From Lumbricus rubellus (taxonomy: Eukaryota; Annelida; Clitellata; Crassiclitellata; Lumbricidae), in the NCBI GenBank assembly GCA_945859605.1, contig OX243814.1:28562885-28626884 (forward strand): a DNA stretch of 64,000 bases, given 5' to 3'. The notes beneath the pieces are model-generated. The model saw nothing but the letters and a program-made list of their open reading frames with translations. It did not search any database and was not told the DNA's origin. This document shows, piece by piece, positions 23,004 to 32,000 of the stretch; within the stretch, counting starts at the first letter, position 1; the number at the start of each line of letters is the position of its first letter. The position numbers and the translations under genes are program-made.

Positions 23004-26000
23004 CCCAGAAATCAAATCCGTAGCGTCTGGTTATACCAGTCGCGACACTCTCACCGGCCATCCCCCGAAATATGAAGAAATTGCATAAAAAACAGCGTTA
23101 TTAGTAAACATGCCACTGATAGCACACATCTCACAATAATAGGTTAAAAGCAACAAACATGGAAAGAAAGCAAACAAATATAGACTGCTCAATGAATTAC
23201 TGATATATCGTGGGGCGCGGTGGTGTAGTGGTTATGTTCATTGTCATGCAGCCTGAACGTTGCAGGTTCGAATCCACCTCAAGCTGCCATACACTGCGCG
23301 CAGGGACCTTGAACAAGACCTTCACTCACAATTGCTCAAACACTTCGGCGTGAAACTCCAATGCAGTGTCCGCGCTGTAGTCGGGAGCGCCTCCGAGTAG
23401 CGAGCTTAAAGGGGCACAATGGAAATGGATAAACAACTAAATCTAAAAAATACCATATTCACAGATGAAGCGGTAATGCCATCGAAGCGTCTCACACGGT
23501 GAATCAACCCACAACCACTTTCCATGACTACGCTTCATCCGTACACAGTTACGCCGGGTGTGAAGGACCGACGATGGATGACCGGACGCCCAGTTGGTCC
23601 AGTTCACGGGTTCATCCACACCTGCAAACCAAATGCAAATCATCAACAGACACATTTATATCTTGTTACCGCGGACCATAATTATTCAGGCAACAACAAA
23701 ATGTAAATCACTAACAGACATCATAGACATGTAGGGGAAGTAGGGGCGAGATGGACCCTTGGGGCATGATGGATCCCGTCAATATAAGGTATCTATGATG
23801 TCGCCACCTTCCGAATGAACTTTAATTACTATATTACTATTGATGCTTAGGTGATTTGTCCAAACTAAATGACCGAAACCTCATTTTCTCGTTTTTTATG
23901 GTGAAAATTTGATTTTCGACCTGCCCGATCTTATGTTAAGGAAACACTTATTTGCTAAGTATTCAATTGCACGTTGTGACAGGCTTTTGATAAAAATATA
24001 TTTTGTTAAACACCCTTTTCTGCTGTATTAACGAATCCAATGTTGGCAGGATACCCAGTAGATTTAATATTTTATTGGTGAAAAGTTTATACCTTGCCCA
24101 TGGGGGCTAGTTGGATCAGTCACCGACGGGGCAAGACGGACCTTGTGATCCATCTTGCCCCGTTTGTGTGAATTTTTCATGTGATTCGACTTTTTTTCAT
24201 CCGATTTCACATGTTAGTTAATTATTATGTTATTATTACTATAACAATAATTGTTGGATACAATAATAATGACAATTAACGCGAAATACATGATTGTAGT
24301 GGTCTATCTTGTTCCACCATGGGGGCAAGATGGACCACCAAAATCCCATAAAATTTCAGAATATACTAAAATGTAACTTAAGCGTTATTCTTTTCTGTTT
24401 TAATTTATAGACGACAACTAATGTGTATAAAAATAGTATTCTACATGTGGCCAGAACATGCTACGATGAAAGCATAATGCGTGGGGCAGGATTTATTAGA
24501 CTGGTCCATCTTGCCCCATAGTGGGGGCAAGATGGACCATTACAACTAAATTTTTTAATTTAAAAAATCTTATTATCAAAAAGGGATGCAATTAAATTTG
24601 TGTTGCCCTTAGCTACATTACTGTATAAGCTACGAGTAACCAAAAATTTGTGTCCGTGATGCACGTTTATGGTGTCTTAAAAACCAGAAGTCCGTTACGG
24701 GGTCCGTCTTGCCCCTACTTCCCCTATATCTAGTTACCACACACCATACTTGTTCAAGCAACAACAATGTATACAGTATCAGGGCTTAAAGTGTGGCAGG
24801 ACGGTCATGGACGGCGTCCTGGCACTTATTTTCAAATATCTATGCCGTCCTGCCACTTATTTGGCCAGCACACCTGAAAATGTAAGGGGCGTCCTCGCAC
24901 TTCTTGTGGAAAGGTAAGGAGCGTCGAGGCACTTCTTTTTTTACACTTATAGCACTATACAGTATGTTTTTAAAATGAGCCGTCCTTGGACATACACAAT
25001 TACGCATACAAGACTCAAAAACATTCATTTGCCCAAAGCATCAATACAATGCATCTTAAAGTTATCTATTCACAGGCACGTCCATCCTCAGCATAGTGAA
25101 AGAGTATTCACGGTTGATATATAAAGGCACAGGGAGCATCCATGGTGAAACGGGTATGAAAGGTATATGAATCTAATACTATAGAGCACTAGGTCAGTAA
25201 CGTTTGAGAGTTGATGTTCAATTCTCCATTCAAGCAGTTGCTGTTTAGAGACCGTGAGCAAGATCACTTGATCAGCAATATCTATGTTCTATCGTATGGT
25301 CGCGTGTTTGTATTCAATATCCAATACAGTTGTATTAACATAACATAACATAACATAGCTTTTATTGCTCCCAAGAACAAAAAACATAACATGATACAAT
25401 TTCAGTATTGCATTATAATAGATCAGAGGAAGGCCGTTTCAAGTTGATGACCCAACCACATACATTGTGGGGCACGGTGATGTATAGTGGGTATGTTCGT
25501 CGCCTAACAGCCGAAGGGTTGCAGGTTCGAATCCACCTCAAGTCGCAGCGTAAGGACCTTGGGCAAGTCCTTCGCATGCAATTGCTCAGCGCTTCGGCGT
25601 GAAACTCCGATGCAGTGTCCGTTTTGTAGTCGGGAGCGCCTCTGAGTAGCGAGATTGAAGGGGCGTTATAACAAGTGCACGTACAAATACATAATATAGG
25701 CACGTACATACTGCTGCATATTGGCTCTCAATGGCTAGGTTGCGTCTAGGGTCGGGTTTAGGCCGCAACCTGAACAACACCTCTTTTTCTCTTTCACTTG
25801 TTTTATAAAACAAAAGTCAAACTGTTTATTTGATTATTTCCTTTCCATTTGCCAAGTTCAAAACTTAAAAAGACCCAGAAACACCAACTTGCAAGTATCA
25901 CCTTATGCTCAATGGGTGTGTCATGCTACAGTACTGCACCTAAATACGCATGTACACAACATGAAATGCCCATTTATAAATGTACAAGTAGGTATAAATA

Positions 26001-29000
26001 TGGTAAATATGGTATATACATTTGCACATTGGCAAATAAATCTGTGCCCCAGGCTCCATCTATTGGAACTAGCCAGTAAAGAACAATAAGAACTTCATAA
26101 CACCAGTGCTGTTGAAAAACGCTTACTAGGCCGTATTGCTCATCACTTGGCACTTATTAACTGTCTCAATAAAACGAATATATATATGCATATATATATA
26201 TATATATATACACCGTGGTTCAAAAAAAAGTAAGCCAAATTGTTTTGCATATATCTCTAACACCTGATGACATATCAAGCTAAAATTTTCCAAATATTTA
26301 GAGAAGTGGACCAAGAATATGATTCCAAAATTTCATGAAATAAAGTTGAACGGATAAAAAGATATGAATATTTAAACTTTATATACCAAAATTGCAGTTT
26401 ACAAGCAATTTTCTGTCAGATTCAATAAAATGTTTCCTTATTATCTCCAATGCCTGATGATTAATCATTCTAAAATTTTCCAGATATGTAGAGAATTGAA
26501 CTACCAATATGACCCCAACAGTATGGTTTGATAATTTAATTAAATAAGATGCTCAAAATGTCCCCCTCCTGCTTGCACGCAAGCCTGAGGGCGCTGGCGC
26601 CGTTGCAATGGCAACAGCAACGTCGATTATCCTCTGGTCCAGGCGATTCCACACTTCCAACAAGCGTTGCTTCAGATCGTTTATATCATGGATTGTTGTC
26701 TGCTAGACTTGGTCTTGCGTCATGCACGCTCCACACTTTTATAGTCGACAGGATTCAAATCTAGGCTGTTTGGAGGCCATAATGTGGGAGAAATGAAGCC
26801 TGGCATCTCTCTTGTCAGCATTTCGATGGTTTCCTTGGTTCTGTGGGTTGGCGCTGTTCTGTTGAAAAACAAAGCTGCCTTCTGGGACTAGATTTCTCAT
26901 TGCAGATAGAAAATATTGTGACAGCAGAACATCGCGATAATAGGCTCCTTTAATTTTTACTCCAGGATCAATGAAGACTAAAATGGGAACGGCCAAGCAT
27001 CGAAGCCGCAACGGACACCATAGCAGACTTGCTGAAAACTGAAATTTCGGGTGATGAAGTTGAAATATCCATATCTTTCTATCTCTTCAAATTTATGACA
27101 TGATATTTTGGAATTCTATTCTTGGTTCAATTCCCTAAATATTGGAAAAACGTTTTTATGATTACTCATCAGACATAAGAGATGTAAGAAAAACAATTTG
27201 GCTTACTTTTTATTGAATCTAACAGAAAATTGCTTGTAAACTGCAATTTCGGTATATGAAGTTTAAATATTCATATCTTTGTATCCGTTCAACTTTATTT
27301 CATGAAATTTTGGAATCATATTCTTGGTCCACTTCTCTAGATATTTGGAAAATTTTAGTTTGATATGTCATCAGGTATTAGCGATATATGCAAAACAATT
27401 TGGCTTACTTTTTTTTGAACCACGGTGTATATATACCTATATATGTATTATATATACATATACACACATTTAGATACACATAAGCAGAAAGTTGTTCCAC
27501 TTCTAAGAGAACAAAGAAGGCACAAATATTAAAAACCTGTAACTTCAAATCCATGGAAGAGGAAGTAGTCTAACATGACAACACAGTAATAATTAATTAT
27601 ATCCATGCTTAAACCAAAGATATATCCTATATTTGATTCTCCAGACTTCTCTTCGATGATCTCACTTTTACTCTGGCTGGACATGGCGAAATGATTAAAG
27701 AAAGGAGAGACGAGATTTTCCTACCGGTCTTTCCATTCGTCCACTCCCACTGGAATTCCTTGTTGCGGTCATGAAGACCGATCCAGACTCCATCGTTCTG
27801 CCACCAAGCGATTGAATTCAGCGCAGTCGAAAGGAATTCGTTTGTCTCCTCATCGTCGTTCTTTGCTAAACGCGCTCCATGCTAAACACAGATTACAAAC
27901 AATTAAGAAGATCTTAACCCTTTAATGCCGGAGGGTATAGGATTTCCCATACCATTTACTACCATCTCGGCATTAAAGGGTTAAAGGAGTTAACACAGAA
28001 GTTTTGTAATTGCAATCGAGCATAATTATATAAAGCGCCCTTTTCTATCAGACGTGACTCTGACATAAAGAGGTTTCTGGTGTAAACCGGCCAGAAGGAA
28101 GAGAAAAGTCAGCCCCGGTTAAAGGGACCTACAAAACATGCTGCTCTGAAATCACTGCTGATAACTTGTAGCTCACAGGATGGACTTGTCTTTACTCTCA
28201 TTCTGACGCTGCTCTACAAGACATGGATTAAGAATAATTAGAGGCACTTACAGTAACATGTGTTGACCGATGTGCAGACCTGCACCGGAAAGAACTAAGT
28301 ACTACTGTAAGTACAGCAACTGAAATAACTAATATGCATTAATTAATTAATTAATTAATTAATTAATTAATTAATATGCCACTGGTACTTAATGACTAAG
28401 CACCAGTTTATGACACTGAGTCAAAGGGAAAGAATAGCCTCTCAGGTACCTGCTCAGTAACTGACTCAGAGGTTGACTGGAACCCCAATATCCGTGTTAC
28501 AAGGGTTGCACTCAATTGGTCACCACATCCCAACTGAACTAATAATAGGCAAGCCATTAGGTAAGCACAAAAATAATAGGCTGACTTTATTTTATGGAAC
28601 ACATGAATCATTGAATCTGCAAACAGCAAGAATGCCTGTCAGTACAAAACTGTCCTCATAAATGGCCCATCAAAAAACACCAAATTGCCTGTCACATGTT
28701 TCAACAATGCAACATCGGTTATTTTTTTCCAGTTGTATTGCCTTAAGCACAATTTATTTATTTTATTTATTTATTTATTGCCAAAGAAAGAAACAAAATG
28801 AACATTAGTGAATACAGAAGGTCTCTAGGCAACAGGAGGCCCGGAAAAAGCTAAGAGCTTATATCAACCTGGCCCCTAATGTACAATTACATTTTAGTCA
28901 ACGTTTCATATCACACAATTGTAAGCATCAATGTTCAACAATACCCGACTGGCAACAAGATAGACTTACTTTTGTGCAAAAATTTCTAGCAGTTGTCCAG

Positions 29001-32000
29001 TACATCTCATCCTTAATGAAGTGATAGCATTTCTGTCTAAAACTTCGTACAGTTGTAGTTGAGGGAATTTGAAGACTGCATTGTGAATCAGAAGCATTGC
29101 AGAAGTCAGCTAAAAAATCAGAACTCTGTCTAATAGCTTCTTCTTATATGAGCTGCATGAAAATCAAAATTACTTGGAACTGCTAAAATGATTCAATTGA
29201 ATGGGGACAAACATGAGAAGCAAAAGAAGAGAAGATATAACACAAGAACCCTTGAGGTCAAAAAACAGAAAAGGAAAACACATATATACCAACATTTGGT
29301 CACAGTAATAAGGGTCAGGGTGAAAACATTGGGGATGATGATGACAAAAATTCAAACACTACCCACTCCCACTGCATCACTGATATGGAAAGCACGTTCA
29401 AGTAAATGTGAAATATGTACTAGTTAGTTTAGCAGTGCGCAGGTCAGCGGCCATATTGGTTGTTTATCAGACCACTCCGTTATTTCAACGGATTATTTCA
29501 ACTTTATGTAGAATTCGCGCAGTAATTTCTCAAACGTTGGAGTTTACTGGTTCTGGGTTCGTGTACCGAACTTATTCGTCGGGTTTGTCAGGGATTTTGC
29601 GTTGGAAAGGATTTTGTTCGCAAGTCGTCTTGTGTCGCCCACGTGCTCACGTTAGACGCCATCGTGATGCACGCGGTCAAGCTCAACCATCAAGACCACC
29701 GCTGTTGTCTGGTATTTAGGCTACATCTCACCGAACTTACCGAAGGACAGTTCACGCAGGTCAGTGGAGTTAAATCGAACGGATGTTGTCTCTGGTGGCG
29801 TTCAAAACTACCGACCGACAAGCGACAAATACCTTCTACTGTGCAGACCTTGTGCCCGACGATAGACCGGACACGCGCGTCATCTTCTACCAGCGAGGAG
29901 CTTCAGTTTCGTCAGCGTTTCGTGTTTTCGAGCCCTGTCATCTGTCGCCGCTCTATTCTATTGACGCAACCTGTACCAGAGACTCTGAACATTCCACCAT
30001 CTGAAGGCTGTTGACGGGATTCCGTTGGATGATTCTACGTGTCTGCGAGGGATCGCCACTGATGACTGTTTCCGGCGCACTGTGACTTATTTTGCTAATT
30101 GATGAAATTTTCTTGTTGTTATGACAATTAACATCACTTCGGCCAGTTAGCGCAGAGAGCGCCTCTGAGTAGATTTCTTGAAGAGGCGCTATATAAATAC
30201 TCGGAATAAATAAAAATAAATAAATAAATAAAAATGTGTTATAACAAAGAAAATTAGCATCATCCACTGCCTGTATCCTCACTAGAGACTGGCAATTCCA
30301 GAATATTATGTAGTGTTCACTTAAATTATTGAATTTTGGGGAGAACACATTACATTGCCTGAGTTTAAAGAAGTACAAAACATAGAAGCAGACGGATGAT
30401 TATTATTTTGCTTAGAAAAGCCGTAATCAGAGTGACAAATAAATGGTGAATGTGCAAAATCACATCCTCAAATTTATACAGCATTTCCAGTAACCCAGAA
30501 AATCAGGGCAGTTTTAAACATTGTTAAAATCTGTAACCCTCCCACAATAAGAGGGAAAATGTACATTATGACTTTCAACAGAACTTTGAGTCACTACATG
30601 GACCTGTGCTGACAGCAGGCAGCAGCTTCCCCTCCCTCTGCCCCAAAATCTTCACAACAGTTACACCCATCCTGGCACCTGTTACAGTCTGTTCTTTGTC
30701 CGTTCTGGTGCATTTCCTCCTATATCCTTTTACTCAGAAGACCACCAGATACAAAGGGAGAAAAAGACATTATGAAAAAGATAGCCAGACATGAACATGG
30801 ACAAGCGAGCAGACCAAGCAAAGTAATATTTCATTCTAAGGATACAATAACTAAGTACTTAATTCCTTCCTTATAATAATATCCTTTTCCTGCAACCAAC
30901 CAGCCATTGACAAAAATTTTTCATATAGATTTGTGAATTCTGAATTCATTTCAAAAGTTTCCACGGATATCAGATACTGTGCATTTCGTCATAATAACCA
31001 GACACTTTCTGTCATGTCATGTAATCGACAGTTTAACTGGTCGATTCATAAATGGATGACTATTTAGGCTACTCTTGCCCTGGCAAATTCATGGTGGGAA
31101 GAATTTCTGGATTGATGTATATCAAGAAAATGGGAATAAAAACAGAAAAAAATGAGATGGCACCTGAAAATAAGTATTACGTTCACAAACAGATCCTGTT
31201 CCAATGTAGAGTTGACAAAACAAACAGAATATTAAACAACAAAATAGCCGGAATTGGATAGATAGTAATCGCATGGATTAATTAGCTTTCATGCTATCGC
31301 TATGTGATCTTATTTAATGTGTGCGCAGGCACACTTGGTGTTTAAAATGGGCAAAGCTCAAAACCGAATGGATGTTAATAGTTATGGTAATTTATTCCAT
31401 GTTACATGACCTGGAATTTATGCAAAATTTGCGAGTATTTTGTTCATCTACAATCACTGCAAATTCTAGTGAGGCCAGGATGCAATATAGGGTTAAAGTA
31501 GGATGAAAAGATGAAGGGAGAGAAGAGACTGCCAGTCTATTGATACATGAATTAATGGGGTTGTAAAACTTTGCACAAACTCAACAATTTGCCTAATTAT
31601 TTAAGAGTTCATGCAGGAGGTGCTTTTAAAGCAGCAGTTTCTAGACCTCCATGGTTCATTATCATCTGACTTCAAGCTGCTTGGGTTCCATGCCCCGGAA
31701 ATGGCCACCTAAAGAAGCTAATTAACCGGATGACCTACATAAGATGAATAATCCACAGTCACCCATAACCATACTCCCTCCCGCCTTCCCTCCTTCCCTT
31801 CCTCCCTCACTCCTTCCTTAGGGACACCTGTTATACATCAGTTAACTTCTGAGTAGTGAGTGAGAGCACAACAGTCGAGATTAAATTACTCTAACAGATT
31901 TTATGCATTGAAATCTGAAGAATTAGGCCTATGGGCAACAGATTCTCCTGCAGGTTCCGTTACCAGTATGTTTTGGTCAACATCACCACCATCATTTCCT

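Larger units (their letters stand above)
12028..23058 (-). mobile_element. element 1: gag-only LTR retrotransposon
   Basis: Two nearly identical direct repeats, 12028-14182 and 20805-22958, are offset by 8777 bp over almost their whole length. Both run from TG to CA. Between them lie the rest of a long gag ORF, a PBS-like site two bases inside the right repeat, and about 4.3 kb without long ORFs, including a 1-kb Tc1-type insertion. No protease, RT, RNase H or integrase is visible, so it would depend on another element. No target-site duplication was found, so the outer limits are less certain than the LTRs. Orientation follows gag and the PBS. It sits in intron 4 of the lectin receptor in the same orientation. 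Confidence 0.78.

Noticed and set aside
23210..23280. tRNA gene (box A and box B)
   Set aside because: No cloverleaf or acceptor stem; the sequence belongs to a multi-copy SINE with a LINE-like tail.
23443..23655. A separate secreted C-type lectin gene ending at 23443
   Set aside because: The stop is reached only by reading three codons into a sequence that starts with a usable donor. The phase-1 end matches the stalk, TM and tail exons downstream, giving a complete receptor. Kept as a possible alternative isoform.
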